Positions 24,687 to 34,369 of a stretch of DNA of 64,000 bases are shown here, piece after piece. The DNA is taken from the NCBI RefSeq assembly GCF_001427105.1, contig NZ_LMGI01000003.1:102618-166617 (forward strand), read 5' to 3'. A model generated the notes under the pieces. The model saw only the letters and a list, made by a program, of their open reading frames with translations, was not told the origin of the DNA and searched no databases. Source of the DNA: Sphingopyxis sp. Root154. GTDB lineage: Bacteria > Pseudomonadota > Alphaproteobacteria > Sphingomonadales > Sphingomonadaceae. Positions within the stretch are counted from its first letter, which is position 1; every line of letters begins with the position of its first letter. The position numbers and the translations under genes are program-made.

Positions 24687-25259
24687 ATGATCGGGCGATT
24701 TCTTACGTTGGCCGCGGGAATTGCGGTGGTGTCGATCGGCATGGCGGGCATCGCCGGCCGCTCGACAAGCATGGCCGATGCGCAGGGGCCTGCGCAGGGC
24801 TCTGCCGATAGCAGCGGCGATGATAACGGAAACTGGACGACCCAGCGTAGCAAGGGCGGCACCTGGTCTTCGGCATCGAGTCCCAAATCCTTGGGCGGAA
24901 CGGTGCGTCTCGACCGATCAGGCGACTCGCATTTCTATGCCGACACCGAAGTCGATGGCACCAATATCCGGATGCTGGTGGACAGCGGCGCGTCGATCGT
25001 CGCGCTGACGCGCCGCGATGCCGAGGTGATCGGCATCGACGTCGATCGCCTGCCCATCAGCGGCACCGCGCGCACCGCGGGAGGCGACGTCCCGATGCGC
25101 ACGGTCATGCTCGACAGCGTCGAAATCGACGGGATCGAAGTCCGGCGCGTCGAAGCCGCGGTGGTCGACGCAGACATGGGCGTATCGCTGCTCGGGCAAA
25201 GCTTCCTCTCGAAACTCGCCGCGGTGAACGTCGAAGGCGACACTATGACGTTGCGTTGA
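24687..25259 (+). CDS. Retropepsin-like aspartic protease (clan AA, TIGR02281 type)
   Basis: A protein of about 190 residues with an N-terminal membrane anchor or signal (FLTLAAGIAVVSIGMAGIAG), a Ser/Gly-rich linker, and a retropepsin domain with the catalytic motif LVDSGASIVALT and the later flap and hydrophobic glycine region VSLLGQSFLSKL. Such proteins work as dimers in the periplasm; targets are unknown. ATG 24687 is preferred (AGAG six bases upstream); a GTG at 24681 is possible. It lies 35 bases after the previous exported protein. Confidence 0.88.
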   Translation: MIGRFLTLAAGIAVVSIGMAGIAGRSTSMADAQGPAQGSADSSGDDNGNWTTQRSKGGTWSSASSPKSLGGTVRLDRSGDSHFYADTEVDGTNIRMLVDSGASIVALTRRDAEVIGIDVDRLPISGTARTAGGDVPMRTVMLDSVEIDGIEVRRVEAAVVDADMGVSLLGQSFLSKLAAVNVEGDTMTLR

Positions 25260-25300
25260 GGCGGTGGCCGCTTTGGGGTAGTAGCGGACACTGCCTCCTT

Positions 25301-25379
25301 TCATCATCCCGGACTTGATCCGGGGTCTCCAGCTACCGTCGCGCCCATGGATCCCGGATCAAGTCCGGGATGACGATGA
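25301..25379. repeat. REP-like paired inverted repeat, copy 2
   Basis: Arms starting TCATCATCCCGG and ending CCGGGATGACGATGA hold the same 17-base core and its complement as at 7793-7884, here about 30 bases apart with TGGATC/GGTCTCCA between. The two copies differ in the spacer and outer bases, as expected for a dispersed family. Confidence 0.85.
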
Positions 25380-25453
25380 TGGTTGAGACTGCTTCCGCTC
25401 GTTAGCCGCCGCCACTCTTGCCATTTCCGCCGTATTTCCCCACATCGAGCGCC

Positions 25454-26119
25454 ATGAACGCTCCCAATCCTCCCATGCGCGCGGCGATTGTGCCCGTCAC
25501 CGCATTTCAGCAAAATTGCACCCTTCTGTGGTGCACCGCGACCAACAAGGCGGCCTTCGTCGATCCCGGCGGCGACCTCGACAAGCTCAAGGACGCGGTC
25601 CGACAGACCGGGGTCGAGGTCGAAAAGATCCTCGTCACCCACGGCCATATGGATCATTGCGGACAGGCGGGGATGCTCGCGAAGGAGCTCGGCGTGCCAA
25701 TCGAGGGGCCGCACGAGGACGACCGTTTCTGGATCGAAGCCTTTGCCGAGGACGGCGCGCGCTTCGGCATGGTCGGCGAATCTTTCGAGCCCGATCGCTG
25801 GCTGGTCGACGGCGACACGGTGACCATCGGCAACCTCACGATCGACGTGATCCATTGCCCCGGCCACACGCCCGGCCATGTCGTCTTCCACCACGCGCCG
25901 TCGAAGCTTGCGATCGTCGGCGACGTGATCTTCCAGGGATCGATCGGCCGCACCGACTTCCCGCGCGGCAATCATCAGCAATTGCTCGATTCGATCACGC
26001 AAAGGCTGTGGCCGCTCGGCGGCGACACGACCTTTCTGCCGGGACACGGCGCGCACAGCAATTTCGCTCACGAACGGCGTACCAATCCGTTCGTCAGCGA
26101 CGCTGCGCTGGAGGCGTAA
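25454..26119 (+). CDS. MBL-fold metallo-hydrolase, glyoxalase II-like (YcbL type)
   Basis: A 221-residue zinc hydrolase with the metal motif THGHMDHCGQ near residue 62, the later ligands in CPGHTPGHVVFH and GDVIFQGSIGRTD, and the final PGHGAHS. Its size and motifs fit the short YcbL-like branch of glyoxalase II proteins, which split thioesters such as lactoylglutathione; the real substrate is not known. I chose ATG 25454 over 25418, which would start in the REP-flanking gap. It is convergent with the MAPEG gene. Confidence 0.9.
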   Translation: MNAPNPPMRAAIVPVTAFQQNCTLLWCTATNKAAFVDPGGDLDKLKDAVRQTGVEVEKILVTHGHMDHCGQAGMLAKELGVPIEGPHEDDRFWIEAFAEDGARFGMVGESFEPDRWLVDGDTVTIGNLTIDVIHCPGHTPGHVVFHHAPSKLAIVGDVIFQGSIGRTDFPRGNHQQLLDSITQRLWPLGGDTTFLPGHGAHSNFAHERRTNPFVSDAALEA

Positions 26120-26149
26120 TGTCCCCTCCCGCTTGCGAGAGGGGAGGGC

Positions 26150-26590
26150 TTATTTCGGCGCGGCGACTTCGGTTTCCACGATCTCGGTCGTGGTGATGCT
26201 CGTCGGCGTCAGATAGACGATCGCGAGGGCGCCGATCGCGAGGCCGAGCTGGGTAAGCATGGTGATGATCGTGCCGACCATCCGGCCCCACATCATTCCG
26301 TCCATCCCCATCGCGTGCAGGACGCGCCCGACAAGATAGAGGGCGCCAACGCCCCACAGCCAGAACGACGAGCCGAGACCCAGCTCGACCAATGCGAGCA
26401 GGATCAGCACAAAAGCGGTGTTTTCGACGAAATTGCTGTGCGCGCGCATGCGCCGCGTCAGCAGGTCGTTGCCGCCATCGCCGATGAAGACCTTTTCCTT
26501 CGTGCGGACGCGGCCGACGCGCAGCGAAAGCCACAGATTGAGCAGCGCCGCCCCGGCGGCGATCGTCAGGCTGATCGGCAAGATAATCAT
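26150..26590 (-). CDS. MAPEG-family membrane protein
   Basis: A 146-residue protein with four membrane helices and the MAPEG signature region (MRAHSNFVENTAFVLILLAL, with the Arg/Asn/Glu set that binds glutathione). The N-terminus is short (MIILPISLTIAAGAALL). Members include microsomal glutathione transferases; bacterial ones may detoxify lipophilic electrophiles. The last helix ends YLTPTSITTTE, leaving a short charged tail. It is convergent with the MBL hydrolase 30 bases away. Confidence 0.92.
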   Translation of the reverse strand: MIILPISLTIAAGAALLNLWLSLRVGRVRTKEKVFIGDGGNDLLTRRMRAHSNFVENTAFVLILLALVELGLGSSFWLWGVGALYLVGRVLHAMGMDGMMWGRMVGTIITMLTQLGLAIGALAIVYLTPTSITTTEIVETEVAAPK

Positions 26591-26907
26591 CTGGTTTCCC
26601 CCTTATGGACCGGCGCGTTTCGCTTGCCGGCAGCGGGCAGGGTGTGGCATCCCCTGACCGGGGCGGCAAGCCTGCACGGGGATGGACGCAATGGGCTTGC
26701 CTTTGCGGGCAAAAACGCTATAGCCCCGCCCGATCCGGCACCCGACACCATATGGCGTTGAGGCACCCTCCGGCGGAAGTTTTTCCCTGTCGAATATCGG
26801 CAGGAGCGGGCTTCGGCGTGGCGGGCGGGCCAGTCATTTCCGGCGACGGCGGTGACAAATCCGGGTAGCCGATTCGTGACACACTATTTAAGAATGCAGG
26901 AAATATC
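26591..26907. other. 317-base gap before rpmF
   Basis: The gap lies between the divergent MAPEG and rpmF genes. It holds the plus-strand promoter at 26697-26724 and a leader of about 180 bases before rpmF. A 38-codon frame at 26751 has no family features and I do not call it. I see no riboswitch I can name. Confidence 0.5.
26697..26724 (+). promoter_or_regulatory. Sigma70-type promoter for the rpmF-plsX-fabH operon
   Basis: TTGCCT (26697-26702) and TATAGC (26719-26724) are separated by 16 bases. It is the best promoter match I see in the gap and implies an untranslated leader of about 180 bases. Confidence 0.55.
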
Positions 26908-27087
26908 ATGGCCGTTCCCAAGCGAAAAACCTCGCCCTCGAAGCGCGGCATGCGTCGCAGCCACGACAGCCTGAAGGTTGAAGCCTTTCAGGAATGCCCC
27001 AATTGTGGCGAGCTGAAGCGCCCGCACAATCTTTGCAACGCCTGCGGCCACTATAATGGCCGTGAAGTGGTGTCGGTCGGCGCGTAA
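26908..27087 (+). CDS. rpmF: 50S ribosomal protein L32
   Basis: A 59-residue ribosomal protein beginning [20 protein letters not shown], with the zinc-binding pairs CPNC (near residue 30) and CNAC (near residue 45), the common four-Cys L32 form. GCAGG lies seven bases before the ATG. plsX starts 22 bases downstream; rpmF-plsX-fabH is the classic linkage between ribosome production and fatty-acid/phospholipid synthesis. Confidence 0.97.
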   Translation: MAVPKRKTSPSKRGMRRSHDSLKVEAFQECPNCGELKRPHNLCNACGHYNGREVVSVGA

Positions 27088-27109
27088 AAATCAAGCCGGA
27101 GGGCATTAA

Positions 27110-28144
27110 ATGGCACTGACACCGCGAATCGCAATTGATGCGATGGGCGGTGACGTCGGCGTGCGCATGATGCTCGCCGGCGCCGCAATGGCGCGCCACA
27201 AGCACGATGGCCTCCGCTTCATCCTCGTCGGCGACGAGGTGCAGATCAAGGCGGCGCTTGAAAATCACCCCAATCTGCGCGCGGCGTCGGATATCATCCA
27301 CACCGACGGTGTGGTGTCGGGCGAAGACAAGCCGAGCCAGGCGCTGCGCAAGGCGAAAAGCACCTCGATGGGGCTCGCGATCGACGCGGTGAAACGCGGC
27401 GATGCCGGCGGTGCCGTGTCGGCGGGCAACACCGGCGCGTTGATGGCGATGGCGAAGCTCGCGCTGCGCACGATGCCGGGCATCGACCGGCCGGCGCTTG
27501 CGGCCTTGTTGCCGACGCTCGGCGACAATGACGTCGTGATGCTCGACCTTGGCGCCAACACCGAATGCGACGCGACCAACCTGACGCAATTCGCGGTCAT
27601 GGGCGCCGCCTATGCGCGCACCGCGATGGGGCTCGAACGCCCGCGTGTCGCGCTTTTGAACATCGGGACCGAGGAGCTCAAGGGCACCGACGAGATTCGC
27701 GATGCCGCCGCGATGCTCCGCGCGGCCAAAGGGCTGCCGATGGAGTTCGCGGGCTTTATCGAGGGCGACAAATTGTCGCGCGGCGATGTCGACGTGATCG
27801 TGCACGACGGTTTTTCGGGCAATATCGCGCTGAAGACGATCGAGGGGACGGCGCGTTTCGTCACCGACCTCTTGCGCCGCGCCTTTACCAGTTCGACGCG
27901 CTCGAAGATCGGCTTCCTGATTTCGCGCCCGGCGACCGAACTGCTCAAGCATCATCTCGATCCCAACAACCACAATGGTGCGGTGTTCCTCGGCCTTAAC
28001 GGCGTGGTGCTCAAAAGCCATGGCAGCGCCGATGCGAAGGGGGTCGCGAACTGCGTCCACCTTTGCGCCGAGCTGATCGAGAAGGATATCACGCGTCAGG
28101 TGACCGAGGATCTCGCGAATTTCCGTAGCGGAGCCGCAGCATGA
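27110..28144 (+). CDS. plsX: Phosphate acyltransferase PlsX
   Basis: PlsX moves fatty acyl groups from acyl-ACP to phosphate at the inner face of the membrane, feeding phosphatidic acid synthesis with PlsY. The 344-residue protein opens [12 protein letters not shown] and has the family blocks [13 protein letters not shown] and [14 protein letters not shown]. Length is typical. GGAGG lies nine bases before the ATG. Its TGA overlaps the fabH ATG (ATGA), so the two are probably translationally coupled. Confidence 0.97.
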   Translation: MALTPRIAIDAMGGDVGVRMMLAGAAMARHKHDGLRFILVGDEVQIKAALENHPNLRAASDIIHTDGVVSGEDKPSQALRKAKSTSMGLAIDAVKRGDAGGAVSAGNTGALMAMAKLALRTMPGIDRPALAALLPTLGDNDVVMLDLGANTECDATNLTQFAVMGAAYARTAMGLERPRVALLNIGTEELKGTDEIRDAAAMLRAAKGLPMEFAGFIEGDKLSRGDVDVIVHDGFSGNIALKTIEGTARFVTDLLRRAFTSSTRSKIGFLISRPATELLKHHLDPNNHNGAVFLGLNGVVLKSHGSADAKGVANCVHLCAELIEKDITRQVTEDLANFRSGAAA

Positions 28145-29106
28145 CGCTCCGTGCCATATTGGCCGGCACCGGCTCGGCCCTGCCGCGCACGCGGGTCTCG
28201 AACGCCGAACTCGCGGCGCGCGTCGACACCAGTGACGAATGGATCGTCGAACGCACCGGCATCCGTTTCCGCCATATCGCCGAATCCGACGAGACGACGG
28301 CAACGCTCGGCGCCGATGCGGCGAAGCAGGCGCTGGCTGCGGCCGGGCTTGAGCCAGCCGACATCGGCCTGATCATCGTCGCCACAGCGACCCCCGACAA
28401 TACGTTTCCCGCCAGCGCTACCAAGGTGCAGGCGCTGCTCGGCATCCCCGATTGCATCGCCTTTGACGTCGCAGCGGTCTGTTCGGGCTTCCTTTATGCA
28501 GTGTCGGTCGCCGACTCCATGCTCCGCACCGGCGCGGCGAAGCATGCGCTGGTGATCGGTTCGGAAACCTTCAGCCGCATCCTCGACTGGGAAGATCGCA
28601 CGACGTGTGTCCTCTTTGGCGACGGTGCGGGCGCCGTCGTGCTGTCGGCGAAGGACGTCGACGACGATCAGGGCATCCTCGCGACGCGGCTGCATGCCGA
28701 GGGAAAATACGCAGATATGCTTTATGTCGACGGCGGTCCGTCGACGACCGGCACCGTCGGCCACGTCCGGATGCAGGGCCGCGAAGTCTTCCGCCACGCC
28801 GTCACCAACCTCGCCTCGGTTCTGGGCGAAGTGATGGCCGATGTCGGGCTGTCGGCCGAGTCGATCGACTGGGTCGTGCCGCACCAGGCGAACAAGCGGA
28901 TCATCGACGCCACCGCGAAAAAGCTGGGTTTGCCGCCCGAACGCGTCGTGCTCACCGTCGATCAGCACGCCAATACCTCGGCGGCGTCGGTGCCGCTTGC
29001 GCTCGACCTCGCAGTGCGCGACGGGCGCATCAAGCGCGGCGATCTTGTGGTGCTCGAGGCTATGGGCGGCGGCTTCACATGGGGCGCTGCGGTTTTGCGC
29101 GTCTGA
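28141..29106 (+). CDS. fabH: Beta-ketoacyl-ACP synthase III
   Basis: FabH starts fatty acid synthesis by condensing acetyl-CoA with malonyl-ACP. The 321-residue protein has the full catalytic triad: Cys in [10 protein letters not shown] (near residue 115), His in VPHQANKRI and Asn in [23 protein letters not shown] near residue 40 and the closing [13 protein letters not shown] are standard. It overlaps plsX by four bases and ends 154 bases before ihfA. Confidence 0.98.
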   Translation: MTLRAILAGTGSALPRTRVSNAELAARVDTSDEWIVERTGIRFRHIAESDETTATLGADAAKQALAAAGLEPADIGLIIVATATPDNTFPASATKVQALLGIPDCIAFDVAAVCSGFLYAVSVADSMLRTGAAKHALVIGSETFSRILDWEDRTTCVLFGDGAGAVVLSAKDVDDDQGILATRLHAEGKYADMLYVDGGPSTTGTVGHVRMQGREVFRHAVTNLASVLGEVMADVGLSAESIDWVVPHQANKRIIDATAKKLGLPPERVVLTVDQHANTSAASVPLALDLAVRDGRIKRGDLVVLEAMGGGFTWGAAVLRV

Positions 29107-29171
29107 CGCTTCGCTCCGGCGCGTCAACTTCTCGCTCCATCCGTTTCAGTTTGGCGGATTAATTCGCATTT

Positions 29172-29186
29172 GTTACATATGGTAAC
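29172..29186. promoter_or_regulatory. Inverted repeat upstream of ihfA
   Basis: GTTAC (29172-29176) and GTAAC (29182-29186) are separated by ATATG, in an AT-richer patch between fabH and ihfA. It could be an operator for ihfA or its MerR-type neighbour, or chance. The arms are only five bases. Confidence 0.3.
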
Positions 29187-29260
29187 GGGACTCGTGACGG
29201 TGGGGGCTGTCAGGGACTCAATCGACTATATTTCGCTTCAGTGAGGGGGAAGGGATCATC

Positions 29261-29554
29261 ATGGCAGCAGGGACGCTCACGCGGGCCGACATTGCAACAC
29301 GGATCAATCAACAGATCGGTCTGTCGCGCAACGAATCGGCTGCAATCGTCGAATCGATTCTCGATCATATGTCCGACGCGCTCGCGGTCGGGCAAAATGT
29401 GAAAATCTCGGGTTTCGGCACCTTTGTCCTCCGTGACAAGGCGCAGCGGATCGGCCGCAATCCCAAGACCGGCATCGAAGTGCCGATCCTGCCGCGGCGC
29501 GTGATGACCTTTCGCGCCAGCCAGACGATGCGAGCCCGCGTTGCCGGCAAATAA
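29261..29554 (+). CDS. ihfA: Integration host factor subunit alpha
   Basis: A 97-residue DNA-bending protein of the HU/IHF family that pairs with IhfB. It shows the dimer helices ([20 protein letters not shown]), the core [20 protein letters not shown] and the beta-arm with the intercalating Pro in [17 protein letters not shown] lies nine bases upstream of the ATG. A MerR-type gene follows 14 bases on, the same ihfA-merR order seen in many proteobacteria. Confidence 0.96.
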   Translation: MAAGTLTRADIATRINQQIGLSRNESAAIVESILDHMSDALAVGQNVKISGFGTFVLRDKAQRIGRNPKTGIEVPILPRRVMTFRASQTMRARVAGK

Positions 29555-29568
29555 ACCGCGCCTGACCC

Positions 29569-29967
29569 ATGTCGGGTTCTGAGATGACCGACGATGGCGG
29601 CAAGGCGTCCGGCGCCATGCTCGCCATCGGCGAACTGGCGGTGCGCATCGGCGTTCCGACGCATGTGCTGCGCTATTGGGAAACGCGTTTTCCGCAGCTG
29701 AAGCCGCTCCAGCGGTCGGGGCGCCGCCGCTATTACCGCGCCGAGGACGTCGCGCTTGCCGAGCGCATCCACCATCTGCTGCATGTCCAGGGTTTCACCG
29801 TCGAGGGCGCGCGCAAGGCGTTGTCCGAGCCGGGCGCAGCGCCCACGGCGCGTGCGCCATTGACTCGCGAGGTGCTCGACAGCGCCGCGCCGATGCGCGT
29901 GGTGAAGGGAGTTCCGGTCGAGGCGCTGGTCGCGCTCCGCCAGCGGCTCGCCGCGGCGCTCGGCTAA
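29569..29967 (+). CDS. MerR-family transcriptional regulator
   Basis: A 132-residue regulator with an N-terminal winged-helix domain (AIGELAVRIGVPTHVLRYWE, then RSGRRRYYRAEDVAL) and a short C-terminal coiled helix. It lacks the cysteine or drug-binding domains of the metal- or drug-sensing branches, so the effector is unknown. Position directly after ihfA is conserved in proteobacteria. An alternative start at the second Met (29584) is possible. It is convergent with the SixA gene, three bases apart. Confidence 0.92.
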   Translation: MSGSEMTDDGGKASGAMLAIGELAVRIGVPTHVLRYWETRFPQLKPLQRSGRRRYYRAEDVALAERIHHLLHVQGFTVEGARKALSEPGAAPTARAPLTREVLDSAAPMRVVKGVPVEALVALRQRLAAALG

Positions 29968-29970
29968 GCC

Positions 29971-30522
29971 TTAGTCGTTATCCATCGCCGGCGCGAGCGC
30001 CGGGTCGAGATCGCGCGGGCGAATGAAACCCACAAACCGCGCGCTGTTCGTATCGAGATCGTGCCAGTTGTCGATGTCGAGTTCGAGCCGCGCCAGCGCC
30101 GAGGTCGGCAGCTTTTCCTCGACCTTCGCGCGCAATTCGTCGCCCGCCGATTCGGGAACGAGCATCAGGATCAGGTCTTCGAGCCCGGGATTATGTCCCG
30201 AAATCAGCAGATGCTCTGCATTCTTACCGGTGTCGCGGATCACGTCGATCAGCGTCGCGGCGGATGCCAGATAGATGCGCCGGTCCCAATGCGGCTCAAG
30301 CCCGTCGAGGTCGGCGGCGGGCTGGAAGATATCGAGCGTTTCGGTCACGCGCACCGCGGGCGAGGCAATGATGCGGTCGATGGGCAGCTTCTGGCGCTTC
30401 AGCCACTGGCCGATCAGTTCGGCGCCGCGCGCCCCGCGTTTGTTGATCGGGCGGTCGAAATCGCGCTCGACCTGGACGTCCCAACCCGATTTGGCATGGC
30501 GCAGGATAGTCAAAGTCTTCAA
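29971..30522 (-). CDS. SixA-type histidine phosphatase
   Basis: A 183-residue member of the histidine phosphatase (phosphoglycerate mutase-like) superfamily. The phospho-acceptor histidine lies in LTILRHAKSGWD, the second in LISGHNPGLEDL, and the conserved arginine in ASPAVRVTET. E. coli SixA (161 residues) removes phosphate from histidine-containing phosphocarriers; the partner here is not known. The C-terminus carries an acidic tail. The DinG-like helicase gene, also on the minus strand, ends about 56 bases upstream of its start. Confidence 0.88.
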   Translation of the reverse strand: MKTLTILRHAKSGWDVQVERDFDRPINKRGARGAELIGQWLKRQKLPIDRIIASPAVRVTETLDIFQPAADLDGLEPHWDRRIYLASAATLIDVIRDTGKNAEHLLISGHNPGLEDLILMLVPESAGDELRAKVEEKLPTSALARLELDIDNWHDLDTNSARFVGFIRPRDLDPALAPAMDND

Positions 30523-30578
30523 AATCGCTCCCCGCGCCGTTGCGCCATGCCCTCGTTCGCGGGCCTTGTGCCGGAAAC

Positions 30579-33323
30579 TTATGACGGTGAAAAGGCTGGA
30601 AAGGCGCTTTTTCGCCTTTCCACATTCGCCGCAGCGACGTGGTTGACCGCTTCGTCGAGCGGCAGGCGGCGGATCGGGGTGCCCTCGGGAAAGGCGCTGA
30701 GCAGGCGCGAGGGAAAGCTCGGTGAGAGCATCACGAACTGGCCGAAATCGTCGGCGCGCCGGATCAGCCGACCGAACGCCTGCCCGATGCGGCCGCGAAT
30801 GACCATGTCGTCATAGACGCTGCCGCCCTGCGCCGCGCGCCGCGCCGCGTGCAGGATCGTCGGGCGCGGCCATGGCACCCCCTCCATCACGACGAGCCGC
30901 AGCGAATCGCCGGGAACATCGACCCCGTCGCGCAGGGCATCGGTGCCGAGCAGCGAGGCGTGCGGATCGGCGCGGAAAATGTCGACGAGCGTCCCGGTGT
31001 CGAGCGGGTCGACATGCTGCGCAAACAGCGGCAGCCCCGCGCGCGCCAGCCGGTCGGCGATGCGCGAATGGACGATACGCAGCCGCCGGATCGCGCTGAA
31101 AAGTCCCAATGCGCCGCCGCCTGATGCCTCTATCAGCCGGCTGTAGGCGCCGGCGAGCGCAGGCAGGTCGCCGCGCGCGATGTCGGTGACGATCAGCACT
31201 TCGGACTGACGCGCATAATCGAACGGGCTCGGCACCGCGAAATGCTGCACCCCGCTGTCCATGTGGCGGGCGCCGGTGCGGATATCGGCGTCGGTCCAGC
31301 CGCCACGCCCGTTACCACCGTTGCGCAGCGTCGCTGAGGTGACGAGCACGCCTTGCGCGGGACGATAGACGATTTCGGCGATCGGCCGCGCCGGATCGAG
31401 CCAGTGACGGTGCAGCCCGCAGTCGAACTCGCGCCCGTCATAGCGGTCGACCGCGAGCCAGTCGACGAAATCGGGGTCGGCGGGGCCGCCGACGCGCCCG
31501 AGCAGCGAGAGCCAGCCGCCGAGTGTGTCGATCCGTGTGCCGAGGCTGTGCCGCGCGCCGTCGACCCTTGCCCGGGCTTGCCCGTCGAGCCAGTCGGGCG
31601 GATCGTCTATCAAGGCTTCGAGCCGTTTGCCGAGCGCCATCAGCGGACGCAGCAACGCCTCCACCGCGTCGCTCGCCGCTGCGGCTGCGGTCACCAGTTC
31701 GGAGTCCGGATCGGCAAGTTCGGTCTCGAGACCATAGCCCGCGTCGGCGGTGCGCGTATCGACCGCGCGCGCGTAGACCTGTCCGCGCACCGCGACGAGC
31801 AGTCGCTCGATCACGCCCCACGGATCATTCTCGGACAAGCGTCCGAGCCAGCCGTCGCCGGGCAGTTCGGCGGCGGCGGCGATCGCCGCCTGGATCGCGC
31901 GGTCGCCCGCCTCGTCATAGCTTGCAACATCCGCGAGGCGTGCGGCAAGCCCGCGCCGCCGCCCGCGCGACTTGCCTTCGGGACCGAGCACCCAGCGACG
32001 GATCTCGACCGCTTCCTGCCCCGTCAGCGCCGCGGCGAACATCGAATCGGCGGCGTCCCACAGATGATGACCTTCGTCGAAGATCAGCCGCGTCGCGGGC
32101 GCGCCGCCGTCGCGCGGGCGCGCCGCCTGCACCATCGTCAGCGCATGGTTGGCGATGACGATCTCGGCCTGCGTCGCCGCGCGCGCCGAATGTTCGATGA
32201 AACACTTCCTGAAATGCGGACAGCCCGCATAGATGCACTCGCCGCGCCGGTCGGTGAGCGCGGTCGTGCCGTTGCGGCGGAACAGGGCAGGGAGCCAGCC
32301 GGGCAGGTCGCCGCCGACCATGTCGCCGTCGCGCGTATAGGCGGCCCAGCGCGCGACAAGCTGCGCCAGGATCGCGGCGCGGCCCGAAAAGCCGCCCTGC
32401 AACGCATCCTCGAGGTTCAGCAGGCAGAGGTAATTCTCGCGCCCCTTGCGCACCACGACCTTTTCGCGGTGCGTTTCGGCGTCGGGGTAGAGTTTCTCGG
32501 TCTCGCGCGACAATTGGCGTTGCAGCGCCTTGGTAAAGGTCGAGATGCAGACGGCGCCCGCCGACTGGTCGATCCATTGTTTCGCAGGGGCGAGATAGCC
32601 CAAAGTCTTGCCGATGCCTGTCCCGGCCTCGGCGACGAGCATCTGCGGCGCGTCCTTGCGATCGCGCGGCGCGAAGATCGATGCGGTGGCGCGTGCATAA
32701 TCCTGCTGGCCCGGCCGCCGCTCGGCGCCGTCGCCGGTCAGCCGGTCGAGCCGCGCCGACACATCGTCTTCGTTGATCGTGACCTGCCGCGGCGCCCCGC
32801 GCGGCGGTTGTTCCTCCCATTCGGGCAACCGTGCGAACAGCCAGCGTTCGTTCGCGTCGGGCTGCGACAGCCGCGGCTGGACGAGCGGCGACCATGACCA
32901 GCGCTGGCGCGACAAGGCCTGCACGCCGTGCCACGCGCCCTCGCGCTCGGGCCAGTCGGGATCGTCGATGCTGCCGAGCATCGCCGCGGCCGCCTTGGGC
33001 AGGAAAGCGGCGATATCTTCTTCATCTTCTTCGCCTTTCGGCGGCGTCAGGCCGATCGCGGCGGCGATTCCGGCAGGAGTCGGCACCGCGAAGCGCGCGG
33101 GATAGAGGAAGGCGAAGAGTTCGAGCAGGTCGAGGCCGGACAATTCGGGATAGCCCAGCCGGTCGCCGGTCAGCGTCGCATTCAGCAGCAAGTGCGGCGT
33201 GGCCGCGACCGCCGCGATCGCTTCACCGCGCCCGACGCGCTGCACGCGGCCGTGCGTGTCGGCGATCCAGATGCCGATATGGCTCGCATGGATCGCGGGC
33301 AGGGTAAGCGGGTCGGGAGCCAT
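30579..33323 (-). CDS. DinG/XPD-like ATP-dependent DNA helicase
   Basis: A 914-residue superfamily 2 helicase. Walker A reads AGTGIGKTLGYL, the DEAH box is LIFDEGHHLWD, and an Fe-S cluster region between them has cysteines in NYLCLLNLEDAL and CIYAGCPHFRKC, as in XPD and DinG. The C-terminal half holds VTSATL and the QAFGRLIRRADDFG motif. It probably unwinds 5'-3' on damaged or structured DNA. An N-terminal region of about 270 residues before Walker A is unlike E. coli DinG, which is shorter. I place the start at ATG 33323, because upstream residues are not family-like. Confidence 0.92.
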   Translation of the reverse strand: MAPDPLTLPAIHASHIGIWIADTHGRVQRVGRGEAIAAVAATPHLLLNATLTGDRLGYPELSGLDLLELFAFLYPARFAVPTPAGIAAAIGLTPPKGEEDEEDIAAFLPKAAAAMLGSIDDPDWPEREGAWHGVQALSRQRWSWSPLVQPRLSQPDANERWLFARLPEWEEQPPRGAPRQVTINEDDVSARLDRLTGDGAERRPGQQDYARATASIFAPRDRKDAPQMLVAEAGTGIGKTLGYLAPAKQWIDQSAGAVCISTFTKALQRQLSRETEKLYPDAETHREKVVVRKGRENYLCLLNLEDALQGGFSGRAAILAQLVARWAAYTRDGDMVGGDLPGWLPALFRRNGTTALTDRRGECIYAGCPHFRKCFIEHSARAATQAEIVIANHALTMVQAARPRDGGAPATRLIFDEGHHLWDAADSMFAAALTGQEAVEIRRWVLGPEGKSRGRRRGLAARLADVASYDEAGDRAIQAAIAAAAELPGDGWLGRLSENDPWGVIERLLVAVRGQVYARAVDTRTADAGYGLETELADPDSELVTAAAAASDAVEALLRPLMALGKRLEALIDDPPDWLDGQARARVDGARHSLGTRIDTLGGWLSLLGRVGGPADPDFVDWLAVDRYDGREFDCGLHRHWLDPARPIAEIVYRPAQGVLVTSATLRNGGNGRGGWTDADIRTGARHMDSGVQHFAVPSPFDYARQSEVLIVTDIARGDLPALAGAYSRLIEASGGGALGLFSAIRRLRIVHSRIADRLARAGLPLFAQHVDPLDTGTLVDIFRADPHASLLGTDALRDGVDVPGDSLRLVVMEGVPWPRPTILHAARRAAQGGSVYDDMVIRGRIGQAFGRLIRRADDFGQFVMLSPSFPSRLLSAFPEGTPIRRLPLDEAVNHVAAANVERRKSAFPAFSPS

Positions 33324-33447
33324 CGCCCCATGGATAGGGACAAAAGGCGAACACGGCAAGGCGATCCGGTCGACCGCCAGATTTCTTCTTGCGGTCGCGG
33401 AGAGCTTCGGCGACGCTCGACCCAAACCATATGAAAGGACAATCCGG

Positions 33448-33882
33448 ATGAGCGAAGAGGCGGCGATCGGCGCGGTGATCGACGAGATGTACGCGATGAT
33501 CTCGGGCCCCAAGGGGCCGCGCGACTGGTCGCGACAGGCGAATTGCTTTCATCCCGATGCGCGGCAGATCCGGACGTCGATCGATGCCGACGGGCGCGCG
33601 ACTTTCCGCAGCATGGGACTCGAAGATTATGCGCGCGACACCACGCCTTTCTTCGCCGCAAATGATTTTTTCGAGATCGAGATCGGGCGGCGGGTCGATG
33701 TCCTGGGCAATATTGCCCATGCCTGGAGCGCTTATGAAGCACGCGCTGCGCTAGACGACGCAGAGCCCGAACGACGCGGGATCAATTCGATTCAGCTGTT
33801 CAAGGATCCGGATCTTGGCTGGCGGATCATGGCGATGATCTGGGATAATGAGCGCACGGGCGTGGCGATCACGCCCTTCTGA
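33448..33882 (+). CDS. NTF2-like/SnoaL-type protein
   Basis: A 144-residue small cone-fold protein. It begins with a helix (EAAIGAVIDEMYAMIS), contains a DW-S-x-FHPDARQIR strand pair, and ends GINSIQLFKDPDLGWRIMAM, as in nuclear transport factor 2-like proteins. Such proteins are often isomerases, hydrolases or binding subunits; nothing here fixes the reaction. AAAGGAC lies eight bases before ATG 33448. The divergent DinG-like gene starts 124 bases upstream. Confidence 0.8.
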   Translation: MSEEAAIGAVIDEMYAMISGPKGPRDWSRQANCFHPDARQIRTSIDADGRATFRSMGLEDYARDTTPFFAANDFFEIEIGRRVDVLGNIAHAWSAYEARAALDDAEPERRGINSIQLFKDPDLGWRIMAMIWDNERTGVAITPF

Positions 33883-33900
33883 CGCTTGGCGCCCTGATGC

Positions 33901-34269
33901 TTAACTTAACCCGCGGCGCCCAAACGCTGAAGGGCGGTTGCTCATGAATATCTGCGCGGGCTGAACCATCGAAGCCGTCCGCGCGCGTTTCAGGGCGTTG
34001 TAGAGCGGACCGTGTGTGAGTTCGTACGGGAAGCGAACGCCCATACGGTCGAATTCGGACCACATCACCACGGCGTAAGTGACCTCGCCGCCATAATGGA
34101 TTTCACAGCGCGACCGCGCGGGCATGCTCGCCCCGTCGATGCGCGCGCCGCTTTCGGACAGGTCGGTAATCCGGCCGTCGACGAAGTTGAGCACGCCATT
34201 GACGGTGACGTCGATGACAACGGGAGTGCGCTTGTGGCCGCGGGCGGCAGGGGTGCGAAAATTGTCCAT
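33901..34269 (-). CDS. PilZ-domain protein
   Basis: A 122-residue protein with a PilZ-like domain: GHKRTPVVIDVTVNG, DLSESGARIDGAS and the later MGVRFPYEL. PilZ domains bind cyclic di-GMP through an RxxxR and [D/N]xSxxG pair; the second is clear (DLSESG) but the first is less certain, with Arg in GHKRTP as a candidate. It may link to the GGDEF-EAL protein 4.5 kb away. I chose ATG 34269; it diverges from the LuxR-type gene across 100 bases. Confidence 0.8.
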   Translation of the reverse strand: MDNFRTPAARGHKRTPVVIDVTVNGVLNFVDGRITDLSESGARIDGASMPARSRCEIHYGGEVTYAVVMWSEFDRMGVRFPYELTHGPLYNALKRARTASMVQPAQIFMSNRPSAFGRRGLS

Positions 34270-34369
34270 GTCCGGGACGCTACGCCCGCATGGTAAATTT
34301 TCCGGTAACGATGTTGGCCCGCGCCGGGACAATGTTGCAAGCGATCTCCGACAATGATCTACGCGGATC

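Noticed and set aside
25304..26071. A minus-strand frame with a PGLDPGS motif
   Set aside because: That motif is the translation of the REP-like core; the rest is antisense to the MBL hydrolase.
26751..26867. A 38-codon frame before rpmF
   Set aside because: No ribosome site and Gly/Ala-rich product; it lies in the likely leader.
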